From: SB11 sp965249955
GTDB lineage: Bacteria > Bacteroidota > Bacteroidia > UBA8524
NCBI GenBank assembly: GCA_965249955.1
Contig: OZ252261.1
Coordinates: forward strand, 62,001 to 126,000
Direction of reading: 5' to 3'
DNA length: 64,000 nt
A program made the position numbers and the translations under genes. Under the pieces are notes generated by a model that ran no database searches, was not told the origin of the DNA, and worked only from the letters and a program-made list of their open reading frames with translations. Shown here piece after piece: positions 28,447 through 36,053 of the stretch. Numbering within the stretch: position 1 is the stretch's first letter; each line of letters starts with the position of its first letter.

Positions 28447-29184
28447 CTAATGGTGCAGCAATAGGTTTAATACACCTACTACAATACCAATCATTATGGC
28501 GGTTAGCTTCATACGGTTGAAACGGTGGTTTTCACTGGTTTCAAACAATATAGTGGTAGAAATATGTAAAAATGAGCCTATTACTATGGCTAGTATATTG
28601 TTTAGTGCTACTTCGCTTATGGTGTTGTATTGGTTTACATAATGGCTAAACAATGCCCCTAAAAGCGACATTGAGGCATATAGCAACATTAATGGTATTA
28701 CCGTTTTATTTTTTAGATGATTAGCTCGTAATATACTAACAAGAACAAACGCGGCAGGCACTTCGTGCAAGGCTATACCTGTTATCATGGCTGTGCCAAA
28801 ACCTGCACTGTCGTAAGCACCTGTTCCTACGGGTATACCTTCTATAAAGCTATGCAAACTAAGTGCTGCAATTAGTGAAATAGGTATGCGGTGCGGCTGC
28901 TTTTTACCATCGCCATGAAAATGGCCATGATCGGCACCTTTTGTATAAAAATCAAGAAATACTTGTAGTAAAAAGCCACCCAATACAAACATACCTGCGT
29001 ATTGGTTGTCGTGCTCGCTAAACACATGGGGCATTAGCACCAATATGGATAATGAAAGTAGAAATGAGCCGCTAAAAGCTAATAAAAGTTTGGTAAACGA
29101 CTCTTTTCCTTTGTTTAGAAAAAAGCCTAGTACCCCACCTACAAAGGGTGCTAAAAATAAAACTGCGTACCAAAAAAAACTCAT
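28447..29184 (-). CDS. ZIP family metal transporter
   Basis: A 245-residue ZIP permease for divalent metal (Zn, Fe or Mn) import. Eight hydrophobic segments are visible. The metal-binding HxxxE pairs are LHSFIEGIPVG in helix 4 and ALHEVPAAF in helix 5. A His-rich loop (DHGHFHGDGKKQPH) sits between helices 3 and 4, as usual. It is translated from the end of the PAP2 phosphatase gene with a 4-base ATGA overlap. Substrate metal is not determined by the sequence. Confidence 0.92.
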   Translation of the reverse strand: MSFFWYAVLFLAPFVGGVLGFFLNKGKESFTKLLLAFSGSFLLSLSILVLMPHVFSEHDNQYAGMFVLGGFLLQVFLDFYTKGADHGHFHGDGKKQPHRIPISLIAALSLHSFIEGIPVGTGAYDSAGFGTAMITGIALHEVPAAFVLVSILRANHLKNKTVIPLMLLYASMSLLGALFSHYVNQYNTISEVALNNILAIVIGSFLHISTTILFETSENHRFNRMKLTAIMIGIVVGVLNLLLHH

Positions 29185-29753
29185 GTATATATACCCTTCA
29201 CACTTTTTAGCAATAACCTATATGTTAGTATACCTAATAAACTACCAACTATTGCCCCCGTTATTACATCAAGGGGATAGTGTTTGCCCACGTATACTTG
29301 GGCGTATGAAATAGCTGCTGCCCAAAAAAGCAGCGCGAATGTAGCCCAACGAAAACGCTTTTTTAACAGCAGGCTAAAAAGCAAAGCCAGTGCAAAATGG
29401 TTGGTAGCATGGGCAGAAAAATAGCCGTACATGCCTCCGCACCCTACACGTTCAACCATTTTATTTTTTAAGGCTTGCTCTTGGCAAGGACGCAGTCGCT
29501 TAACTCCATCTTTTACATTATCAGTAATAAGGCTATTGCCTGCTACTATCATTATTGCTGTAAAAAGAGCTATGTATAGCGTGCCTTTTAGGCTATACAT
29601 TTTATAAAAAGCTATAAGCACCAATACATAAAGCGGAATCCAGGTAAATTTGTTTCTTAAAATGGGCATAAGCACATCAAAAAAGGCATTACTTCCTTGC
29701 TTGTTTATCAGCAAGAAAAAATTGGTATCCCATTGCAATAGTTGTTCTAACAC
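29181..29753 (-). CDS. PAP2 family membrane phosphatase
   Basis: A 190-residue membrane phosphatase with about five hydrophobic helices. The three PAP2 motifs are visible: KDGVKRLRP (K-x6-RP), FSAHATNHF (in place of PSGH) and AQVYVGKHYPLDV (x-x-x-x-x-x-H-x-x-x-D). The Arg that normally opens the third motif is Gln. Such enzymes dephosphorylate undecaprenyl diphosphate or lipid A/phosphatidate in the periplasm. It overlaps both neighbours: by 4 bases with the ZIP gene and 7 with the methyltransferase gene. Confidence 0.88.
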   Translation of the reverse strand: MLEQLLQWDTNFFLLINKQGSNAFFDVLMPILRNKFTWIPLYVLVLIAFYKMYSLKGTLYIALFTAIMIVAGNSLITDNVKDGVKRLRPCQEQALKNKMVERVGCGGMYGYFSAHATNHFALALLFSLLLKKRFRWATFALLFWAAAISYAQVYVGKHYPLDVITGAIVGSLLGILTYRLLLKSVKGIYT

Positions 29754-30487
29754 TTGGCAGCAACTTTTTGTAAAACAAATATAATACGGTCGGATTCTTG
29801 AGCATTATAGGGGGCTAGCTGGTAATCGCCAAACACCTCTACAATTTCAAAATCGGTTTGTGCAAACAACGTTTCAAACTGGCTTTTGCTTATTGCCTCT
29901 ACTTTTTCGGTGTAGGTATACGGGTTACCTTCAGCCTCAAAGCTTATGGTTTTTATCACCCTATTACCTTCAATTTTTTTGATTATTGTAAAGGCTATAC
30001 CATCAATAGTTTTTGTTTCAAAGGGTTTTATCTGCTTTAATATTTTTTCAGCATTAAAAAAATCCAATACAAAACGCCCCCCTATTTTCATTGCCGTGCA
30101 AATATTTTGCAATGCAAGCAAGTTGTCTTTATCGCATTCAAAATAGCCAAAGCTGGTAAACAAATTTAAAGCTATATCAAAATTATCTCTAGCAAAAGGT
30201 TGGCGCATATCGGCAACCTCAAAATGCAAGGTTTCATTTTGATACTGTTTTGCTACCTCAATACTTTTGGGGCTAATATCAATACCTGTAACATTATAGC
30301 CTTTACTGTTTAGGTAAATACTATGTCGGCCTTTTCCGCAGGCAACATCCAAAAAATGGCTTTCGGCAAGTGGCGCAAGGTATTCGGTCAATCTATCAAT
30401 AAACCCCGATGCCTCACTATCGTCTCTATTCTTATATAAAATATGGTAATACTTAGTATTAAACCACTCTTTAAACCACTCGCCCAT
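29747..30487 (-). CDS. SAM-dependent methyltransferase
   Basis: A 246-residue class I methyltransferase with motif I FLDVACGKGRHSIYLNSKG (about 42-60), acidic GIDIS, and the post-motif FEVADMRQPF. It belongs to the Methyltransf_25 type of small-molecule enzymes; no substrate clue. It heads a three-gene overlapping run (methyltransferase, PAP2 phosphatase, ZIP transporter). A TAAATTTG box ends 5 bases upstream of its ATG. Confidence 0.87.
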   Translation of the reverse strand: MGEWFKEWFNTKYYHILYKNRDDSEASGFIDRLTEYLAPLAESHFLDVACGKGRHSIYLNSKGYNVTGIDISPKSIEVAKQYQNETLHFEVADMRQPFARDNFDIALNLFTSFGYFECDKDNLLALQNICTAMKIGGRFVLDFFNAEKILKQIKPFETKTIDGIAFTIIKKIEGNRVIKTISFEAEGNPYTYTEKVEAISKSQFETLFAQTDFEIVEVFGDYQLAPYNAQESDRIIFVLQKVAAKC

Positions 30488-30492
30488 TGGGG

Positions 30493-30500
30493 CAAATTTA
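30493..30500 (-). promoter_or_regulatory. -7 box upstream of methyltransferase operon
   Basis: On the minus strand this reads TAAATTTG, a match to TAnnTTTG, ending 5 bases before the ATG at 30487. No -33 TTTG is seen. Confidence 0.35.
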
Positions 30501-30620
30501 TTACATGCAACGTTGTGTCACTAATTTTTTTTACTTAAGGCTTAAACCTTTTCTGTTTTACAATATCAAATATGCAAACAGAGTAAGTAATTAAAGTATT
30601 CACCATAAATTTTTAACACT

Positions 30621-31025
30621 ATGAAAAAGTTATTTGTATTAGCCCTTGCCGCTCTTTTTACAGTAAGCGCATTTGCACAAAACAAACAAAAAGGTACTCC
30701 TGAAGAACGCGCCGACAAGGTTACTAACAGAATGAAAGAAAAGCTAAACCTTAGCGACGAACAAGTAGCCAAAATAAAAGCTATTAACCTTGATGCTGCT
30801 AAAAAGAAAGAAGAACTGAAAGCAAAAGGGAAAGACGAACGCAAACAAATGCGTACACAAGTTAACAATATTGAAACTGACCGAGATAGCAAAATAATGG
30901 AAGTGCTTACCGAAGAGCAAAAGGCTGAGTACACTAAAATGAAAGAAAAAGCTAAAGACCGTCGCCAAAATAAAGGCAAACACAAAAAAGGCGACAACGA
31001 CAGCGAAACTGAAGACGAAGGTTAA
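30621..31025 (+). CDS. Small secreted basic helical protein (Spy/DUF4890-like)
   Basis: A 134-residue protein with a clear signal peptide (MKKLFVLALAALFTVSAFAQ). The mature part is almost wholly charged helix. It contains two LxxEQ-type phrases, LNLSDEQVAKIKAIN and VLTEEQKAEYTKMKEKAK, like those of the periplasmic chaperone Spy/CpxP and the Bacteroidota DUF4890 group. The tail is Lys-rich then acidic (DNDSETEDEG). A periplasmic chaperone or stress protein is the best guess. It is a single gene with a strong terminator. Confidence 0.75.
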   Translation: MKKLFVLALAALFTVSAFAQNKQKGTPEERADKVTNRMKEKLNLSDEQVAKIKAINLDAAKKKEELKAKGKDERKQMRTQVNNIETDRDSKIMEVLTEEQKAEYTKMKEKAKDRRQNKGKHKKGDNDSETEDEG

Positions 31026-31082
31026 AGTTAGGTTAAGTATAGGTTAGAATAAGCATAAGAAGTAAAACACTTATGTATTATT

Positions 31083-31109
31083 AAAAAAGGGGCCGGCAGC
31101 CCCTTTTTT
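31083..31109. terminator. Bidirectional hairpin terminator
   Basis: An 11-bp stem (aaaaaaggggc / gccccttttt) with a 5-base loop, between the convergent Spy-like gene and the GNAT gene. Confidence 0.9.
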
Positions 31110-31142
31110 GTTTCACGTTGTAGAAGTTTTCAACTCTTTTAT

Positions 31143-31586
31143 TTAAATACTTTCTTCGTACAGTTGGTAGTAGCTGTGCTGCATTCCCAAGTTTGAGTAT
31201 GTTTTTTGGGCAACTGTATTTTCTTGCTCCACATACAAACGTATTACCCCTATTCCTTCTTGTTTTGCTAATCGTTTAATTTCGTTATACAACATTTTGT
31301 ACAAGCCTTTACGACGGTGTTGCTGCTGCACATACACGCTTTGTACCCACCAAATATTACTATTTCTCCAGTCACTCCACTCATAGGTTATCATTAGGTT
31401 TGCTGCTATTTGGCCATCAATATCAACCAATAAGTAAAAACCTTTCATAGGGTCGTCTATCACCGCCTTCACCCCTTTTTGCACAGTAGGCAGGTCTAAA
31501 CTCTTATTTTCGGTTTCTTGCGCCATCATATTATTGTGTTGGGCAAGGGTATTAATATCAGCAGCTGTTGCTTTGCGTAGTATCAT
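31143..31586 (-). CDS. GNAT family N-acetyltransferase
   Basis: A 147-residue single-domain GNAT acyltransferase. The acetyl-CoA pyrophosphate loop is QQHRRKGLYKMLYNEI (about 90-105), preceded by the VQSVYV beta strand; the C-terminal LYVEQENTVAQKTYSNLGM is the usual strand-helix after it. The substrate is unknown. I start at the ATG at 31586; an upstream TTG adds five residues but is less likely. It lies 65 bases before the tryptophan dioxygenase gene on the same strand order (downstream of it). Confidence 0.88.
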   Translation of the reverse strand: MILRKATAADINTLAQHNNMMAQETENKSLDLPTVQKGVKAVIDDPMKGFYLLVDIDGQIAANLMITYEWSDWRNSNIWWVQSVYVQQQHRRKGLYKMLYNEIKRLAKQEGIGVIRLYVEQENTVAQKTYSNLGMQHSYYQLYEESI

Positions 31587-31651
31587 AATGTAGTAAAACA
31601 AAAAAGAGGGGTAATAAACCCCTCCTGTCTTTCAAAAATTAAATATCTGTA

Positions 31652-32602
31652 TTAAAAATTAACAGTCGATGTTCCCCAGTTGGCTTTCTCATCATCCGTC
31701 CATAATTGAGGAAAGAAAATGCGAAGCTGTATACGAGGAGCTAAATATTTTTGCCAGTTAGTTCCACCTGTTGCAGCAATTTCACCCTCAGGCTTTTGCA
31801 AATAACGAGCTGCCGAACGCATGTGTATCATTGGCCAGCTTACATTTACACTTAAATCAAAATGACGCATTTCTTTTACCAACTCATCATCTTTATCAGC
31901 CAATTGATTAAAACGCTCCCAAAGATTTTTGTAGCGGTACTCGTTGGCCATTCTTTTTAGTTCAGAAGTATACTTTCTCTCGAACTGAGTAAGTGTAAGT
32001 GTTTTTTTGCCCGTAGCTAATTCTGTTGCGCCTGATTTCCAGTAAATAAAATCAAACATAGCTTCTATATCTTCATCCCCTGTAAAGCGGTTTCTATAGT
32101 CTTTACTTACCAAATTATGAAAATTGGTACTGCAAATTTCTATCATTCGGTATTGAGCCGATTGAAAACCACTGGCTGGTAATAATGACATACGGAATTT
32201 AAGAAACTGCTCAGGCTCCATACCGTCAATCATTATTTTAAACGATGCTGTAAGATTATCAAAATAAGCATTTATACGCTTTAAACGCGCTAAAAAGAAC
32301 GCATTATTTAAATCGAGTTGATTGCTTATTTGCTCCATCTCGTGCAAGCACAGTTTAAAGTACAGTTCAGTAATCTGATGGTACATTATAAATACCAATT
32401 CATCAGGAAAACTGGTTTTTGTACTTTGCAAAGCCAACAATGCATCGGTTTGTATATAATCCCAATAGGTAGTATAATCAGCATGTAACAAACCTTCAAG
32501 GTACGATTCCATGTTTTGCCCCATAGCATCGTATTTCTTCTCTAGTTGGTTCAGCAAATCGTGTATACGTGGTGTTATTTCGATTGTCTCCTCGGTCTTC
32601 AT
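31652..32602 (-). CDS. kynA: Tryptophan 2,3-dioxygenase
   Basis: A 316-residue heme enzyme that opens the indole ring of L-tryptophan to N-formylkynurenine, the first step of the kynurenine route. F71, H75 and R137, in FIMYHQITELYFKL and FLKFRMSLLPASGFQSAQ, correspond to the substrate-binding F51/H55/R117 of the Xanthomonas enzyme. The heme ligand is the His in SWPMIHMRSA (about 260), and the ATGGTNWQKYL loop contacts the substrate ammonium. Length is normal. No kynureninase or formamidase lies beside it. rfbC is 20 bases upstream on the same strand. Confidence 0.95.
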   Translation of the reverse strand: MKTEETIEITPRIHDLLNQLEKKYDAMGQNMESYLEGLLHADYTTYWDYIQTDALLALQSTKTSFPDELVFIMYHQITELYFKLCLHEMEQISNQLDLNNAFFLARLKRINAYFDNLTASFKIMIDGMEPEQFLKFRMSLLPASGFQSAQYRMIEICSTNFHNLVSKDYRNRFTGDEDIEAMFDFIYWKSGATELATGKKTLTLTQFERKYTSELKRMANEYRYKNLWERFNQLADKDDELVKEMRHFDLSVNVSWPMIHMRSAARYLQKPEGEIAATGGTNWQKYLAPRIQLRIFFPQLWTDDEKANWGTSTVNF

Positions 32603-32622
32603 AATGCTCGCAATATAATCCC

Positions 32623-33165
32623 TTAAAATGGTGAAATAAAATTTTCGAAAGTTGGCAACAATTTGTCCTTATCAGACACAATAGGATGCTCTACTTCCCA
32701 GTTTATGGCCATACTAGCATCGTTCCAAAGCAAACCACCTTCAGATTGTTTGTTGTATACATTAGTACACTTATAACTGAAAACGGTATCGTTTTTAAGG
32801 GTGGCAAAACCATGAGCAAATCCTGCGGGAATCCAAAACATGGTAAAATTTTCTTCGCTAAGTTCTATGCCATAGTGTTTACCATAAGTGGGCGAATTTT
32901 TACGCACATCAACTATAACATCGTATACAGCACCTTTTATTACACGCACCAATTTACCCTGCTCAAAAGGAGGGGCTTGAAAGTGTAAACCACGCACTGC
33001 ACCTTTTTGTGATAGTGATTGATTGTCTTGCACAAAATCGACCGTTATACCAGCCTTTGCAAAGGCTTCTTTATTATAACTTTCGTAAAAATACCCGCGT
33101 TCATCATAAAAAACTTTGGGTTGTAGCACTAAAGGGCCATCAATAAAAATATTCGTTACTTCCAA
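32623..33165 (-). CDS. rfbC: dTDP-4-dehydrorhamnose 3,5-epimerase
   Basis: A 180-residue RmlC cupin that epimerises dTDP-4-keto-6-deoxyglucose on the way to dTDP-rhamnose. Key parts are the RGLHFQAPP catalytic His loop, VDVRKNSPTYG, the FWIPAGFAHGFATL strand pair and YKCTNVYNKQSEGGLLWND. The other rhamnose genes (rfbA, B, D) are not adjacent, so it is an isolated copy. It lies 20 bases upstream of tryptophan dioxygenase, an unusual pairing that may simply be shared transcription. A TAAATTTG box (33188-33195, minus strand) lies 22 bases upstream. Confidence 0.95.
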   Translation of the reverse strand: MEVTNIFIDGPLVLQPKVFYDERGYFYESYNKEAFAKAGITVDFVQDNQSLSQKGAVRGLHFQAPPFEQGKLVRVIKGAVYDVIVDVRKNSPTYGKHYGIELSEENFTMFWIPAGFAHGFATLKNDTVFSYKCTNVYNKQSEGGLLWNDASMAINWEVEHPIVSDKDKLLPTFENFISPF

Positions 33166-33187
33166 ATCGTTAAGTTTTAAGGCAAGG

Positions 33188-33209
33188 CAAATTTAAATAT
33201 CTATTTTTG
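33188..33209. promoter_or_regulatory. Divergent -7 boxes of rfbC and coiled-coil protein B
   Basis: Two opposed -7 matches sit side by side. On the minus strand, TAAATTTG (33188-33195) points to rfbC; on the plus strand, TATTTTTG (33202-33209) points to the coiled-coil gene 23 bases further on. The intergenic gap is only 67 bases, so the promoters must overlap. No good -33 TTTG is seen at 19-21 bases for either. Confidence 0.4.
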
Positions 33210-33232
33210 CACAAAAGAATAAAAAACACCTA

Positions 33233-34147
33233 ATGGAAAACAAAAACAGCAGGGCAATTTACATTATCATCATCATTTTGCTGCTTATAGGCAATGGAGT
33301 GTTTGGTTATTTATACTTTACCAAAGGCAAAGAGGTGGTACACGTAACGGAAGAACTGGTAAATACAGACAATGCCCGTAAAGAACTTGACGAGTTATTA
33401 CAATCTACTAAATCAGAGTTAGACTCGTATGTAGGACAAAATGCTGAGTTGGATTCTCTTATTCAAGAAAAAAATATTGAGATACAAGCGCAAGCCGATA
33501 AAATAAAAGCATTGCTACGTAGCAATAAAGTTAGTGCTGCCGAACTGCTAAAAGCTAAAGACGAGTTGGATGTATTGCGCTACTATACCCAAAAGTATTC
33601 GCGCCAAGTAGATTCTTTGGCTAAAGAAAATGAAGTTTTGGCTCAAGATTTACAACAAACAAAAACAAAACTTAATAAGGCTTCAAACAAAATTGAAGAC
33701 CTTACTATGGAGAATATTAAAAAAGATAACCAACTTAATATAGCTTCTCGCTTACGTACCGAAAATTTATCGGTTATTGGAATACAAAACCGTAGTAGCG
33801 GACGTGAACGCGAAACAACTCGCGCTAAACGTGTTGACCAAATAAAGGTTCAGTTTGTTATTGGTGATAATCCCACAGCACAAGCAGGCGATAAAGAGGT
33901 GTATTTACGCGTACTTTCACCCGAAGGTGCCACTATATCAACATCAACATCGGGTGGTGGCAAGTTTGAATACATGGGTGATGAAGCTTTGTATAGCCAA
34001 CGCCAACGTATAAACTTTAAAAATACACAGCCAACTATTACATTTTATTACGCACGTGGTACTACTGAGTGGGAGGAAGGTGTGTACACTGCTGAGATAT
34101 ATTGTGAGGGCTTTTTGATAGGTTCTAAAAAGTTTGAATTGAGATAA
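33233..34147 (+). CDS. Membrane-anchored coiled-coil protein, paralog B
   Basis: A 304-residue protein of unknown function with the same plan as 12629-13516: short N-tail, a transmembrane helix at about 8-29 (Ile/Leu-rich), a long coiled coil (about 45-175) and a C-terminal beta domain (about 200-304). Shared spots are ELDSLIQEK/ELDSLLNEA, KALLRSNK/KSLLRDKK, an Arg/Lys-rich linker before the beta domain (RAKRVDQIKVQF against LARRAEKMEVCF), and a final EGVYTAEIYCEGFLIG. The C-terminal domain is therefore the shared functional part. It is a single gene with its own terminator. Confidence 0.8.
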   Translation: MENKNSRAIYIIIIILLLIGNGVFGYLYFTKGKEVVHVTEELVNTDNARKELDELLQSTKSELDSYVGQNAELDSLIQEKNIEIQAQADKIKALLRSNKVSAAELLKAKDELDVLRYYTQKYSRQVDSLAKENEVLAQDLQQTKTKLNKASNKIEDLTMENIKKDNQLNIASRLRTENLSVIGIQNRSSGRERETTRAKRVDQIKVQFVIGDNPTAQAGDKEVYLRVLSPEGATISTSTSGGGKFEYMGDEALYSQRQRINFKNTQPTITFYYARGTTEWEEGVYTAEIYCEGFLIGSKKFELR

Positions 34148-34180
34148 TAACCTAATTGGTATCTCTTCTCCTTATAAGAA

Positions 34181-34217
34181 AACGGGGTAGCGCACAAATG
34201 CGCTACCCCGTTTTTTT
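34181..34217 (+). terminator. Hairpin terminator of coiled-coil protein B
   Basis: A 14-bp perfect stem (aacggggtagcgca / tgcgctaccccgtt) with a 4-base loop and a run of seven T. It lies 33 bases after the stop codon. Confidence 0.9.
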
Positions 34218-34322
34218 GTGCTGAATAGGGTTAGTTTCTTATCCCAAACATACTGTAATTACAAAAGCGGCGGGCTTTAAACCTATCGCCTCCAACTCAT
34301 ACTATTACTCCTTTAAAAGACT

Positions 34323-34360
34323 ACGGGGCATAAGGAGATTAAAATCTCCTTATGCCCCGT
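34323..34360. terminator. Long perfect hairpin between convergent genes
   Basis: A 17-bp perfect inverted repeat, beginning acggggcataaggagat, with loop taaa. It lacks a strong T-run, and lies between the plus-strand coiled-coil gene and the minus-strand secreted protein gene. It shares the acgggg outer arm with the terminator at 34181. It may be a second terminator or a structured 3' end for the gene that ends at 34402. The 110 bases between the two hairpins contain nothing else I can identify. Confidence 0.55.
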
Positions 34361-34401
34361 ATTAAATTATAAGCAGTTTAAACTGCTAAGTATAAAGCTA
34401 A

Positions 34402-35196
34402 TTAAAACTTAGCTACTTTTTGCATAATAGTAGTAGAACCAGCATTAACATTAACTATGTAAATACCTTTAGCTAGGTTTTCAGTATTTAGGGTATAATT
34501 ATCGCCAGTCATCACAGTATTCAACACCATTTTACCATCAAGGGTAAATACTTTTACATCAGCTTGCTCAAAGCTTTGAGTGCCTTTAGCAATAGTAAGC
34601 GCATTAGTAAATGGCACAGGGTAAATGCTCATACCTGCTGCATCAAAACTTTTTACGCTATTAGAAGCTGCCTCGCTAATAACTAAACTCGAAGTTCTTA
34701 CAATATCACCGGGGTCTGATGAACCGTTACCATTAGCTGCCATAACAGCTGCATTAAAAGTAACATCACCTGTACCCGCTGCCGGAGCAGTCCAAGTAAA
34801 AGTCCATGATTTTGAATCAGTACCTGCTGTGCTTGCCAATCTGTGGGTAACGTACGCACCACCACCTACTAATTGAGTTGTTGATGATGCAATTAATGTT
34901 CCTGCCGATGTACGGCATTGGAAACCAAAACGAGGGCGACCTGTTTCGGCCGATGTAACGGTGATGTTATAGGTGGTGCCTGAAATATAACCACCTGCGG
35001 GAACATCAGAAGTAATAGCATTGGCAACCGTGCCTGCTGTGCCACCGTGGCACCCTGCTTGTGCACAAGTAGTTTCGCCTGCACCTGTGTTACCTGCGGG
35101 TGCACCTGATGAATTTGAATGCCCTTTTTGCGGGTTGATAGAGATAATTGCCATGCTTACAAATGCCATGACCATAATAGTGTAAATGTACTTCAT
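34402..35196 (-). CDS. Secreted choice-of-anchor V protein, T9SS type A
   Basis: A 264-residue exported protein. The N-terminus has a signal anchor (about 5-20), then a Gly/Ser-rich segment with CAQAGCHGG near residue 43, a Reeler/choice-of-anchor V-like beta domain (about 55-175), and a type A sorting domain (MSIYPVPF, then VFTLDGKMV, KGIYIVNV) for type IX secretion. In relatives the Cys segment is often CxxCH, a covalent heme site. Here the spacing is C-x4-CH, so heme attachment is uncertain. It is probably a surface protein, perhaps redox-related; function unknown. Confidence 0.82.
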   Translation of the reverse strand: MKYIYTIMVMAFVSMAIISINPQKGHSNSSGAPAGNTGAGETTCAQAGCHGGTAGTVANAITSDVPAGGYISGTTYNITVTSAETGRPRFGFQCRTSAGTLIASSTTQLVGGGAYVTHRLASTAGTDSKSWTFTWTAPAAGTGDVTFNAAVMAANGNGSSDPGDIVRTSSLVISEAASNSVKSFDAAGMSIYPVPFTNALTIAKGTQSFEQADVKVFTLDGKMVLNTVMTGDNYTLNTENLAKGIYIVNVNAGSTTIMQKVAKF

Positions 35197-35236
35197 TGGT
35201 TTTTTTTAAGTAGTTTTTAAAATTTGAAAATAAACA

Positions 35237-35272
35237 AAAAATCCTTGTCAAAGTGTATTGACAAGGATTTTT
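35237..35272 (-). terminator. Hairpin terminator of peroxiredoxin gene
   Basis: A 14-bp perfect stem (tgacaaggattttt on the minus strand) with an 8-base loop, followed on the minus strand by T residues. It lies 36 bases after the peroxiredoxin stop codon. Confidence 0.88.
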
Positions 35273-35307
35273 AATTAAGCGTTGTATCAACAACTATTAA
35301 ATTTTGC

Positions 35308-35952
35308 CTATTTGTGTGCTGTTAAATATTTAGCAACACCATCAGCATCAGCAGTCATACCTTCTTGACCTTTTTCCCAGTTTGCTGGGCAAACTTCGCC
35401 TTTTTCTTCAAAGAAAAGCAAGGCATCAATCATACGCAAAGTCTCGTCAATGTTACGACCAAGAGGCATATCATTAACCACTTGGTGGCGTACCAAACCT
35501 TCTTTATCAATAAGGAAAAGACCACGGTAAGCAACAGCCTCATCGCCTTTATCGCTTACAAAAACCATTTCGCCTTCTTCATTATAGTCGTAGTGACCGG
35601 CTAAAACACCATAATTCATTGATATGGTTTTTTCTAAATCGGCTACTAACGGATATTGAACGCCTTCAATACCACCTTTTTCTTGTGGGGTATTTACCCA
35701 TGCCCAATGTGAAAATTTAGAATCTACAGAGCAACCAACCACTTGTACACCACGGCTTTCAAAATCGGCAATACGTTTTTGGAAAGCTATAATTTCTGTT
35801 GGGCACACAAAAGTAAAATCAAGAGGGTAAAAGAAAAACACTACGTGTTTTTTACCAAGATATTGGGTTAGTGAAAAATTTTCTGCAAACTCGCCATTAA
35901 CTACGGCATCTGCACTAAATACTGGGGCTTTTTTTCCTACTAATACTGACAT
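35308..35952 (-). CDS. 2-Cys peroxiredoxin (AhpC/Prx1 type)
   Basis: A 214-residue typical 2-Cys peroxiredoxin that reduces hydrogen peroxide and organic peroxides. Peroxidatic Cys50 is in FTFVCPTEI, and resolving Cys188 is in GEVCPANW. The GVxxS-like phrase SVDSKFSHWAWVNTPQEKGGIEG is typical of the group. Active in the cytoplasm as decamers with thioredoxin or AhpF as donor. A -7-like TACTTTTG (36001-36008 on the minus strand) is 48 bases upstream, giving a normal leader. A terminator follows, so it is a single gene. Confidence 0.95.
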   Translation of the reverse strand: MSVLVGKKAPVFSADAVVNGEFAENFSLTQYLGKKHVVFFFYPLDFTFVCPTEIIAFQKRIADFESRGVQVVGCSVDSKFSHWAWVNTPQEKGGIEGVQYPLVADLEKTISMNYGVLAGHYDYNEEGEMVFVSDKGDEAVAYRGLFLIDKEGLVRHQVVNDMPLGRNIDETLRMIDALLFFEEKGEVCPANWEKGQEGMTADADGVAKYLTAHK

Positions 35953-36053
35953 TGTTTTTTTATTTGTTTAGATTAACAACTTAAAATGAAAATTGATTTG
36001 CAAAAGTAAGATTTTTGTAGCTATTGTTGATATGAACTTACAGTAATGTGGGC

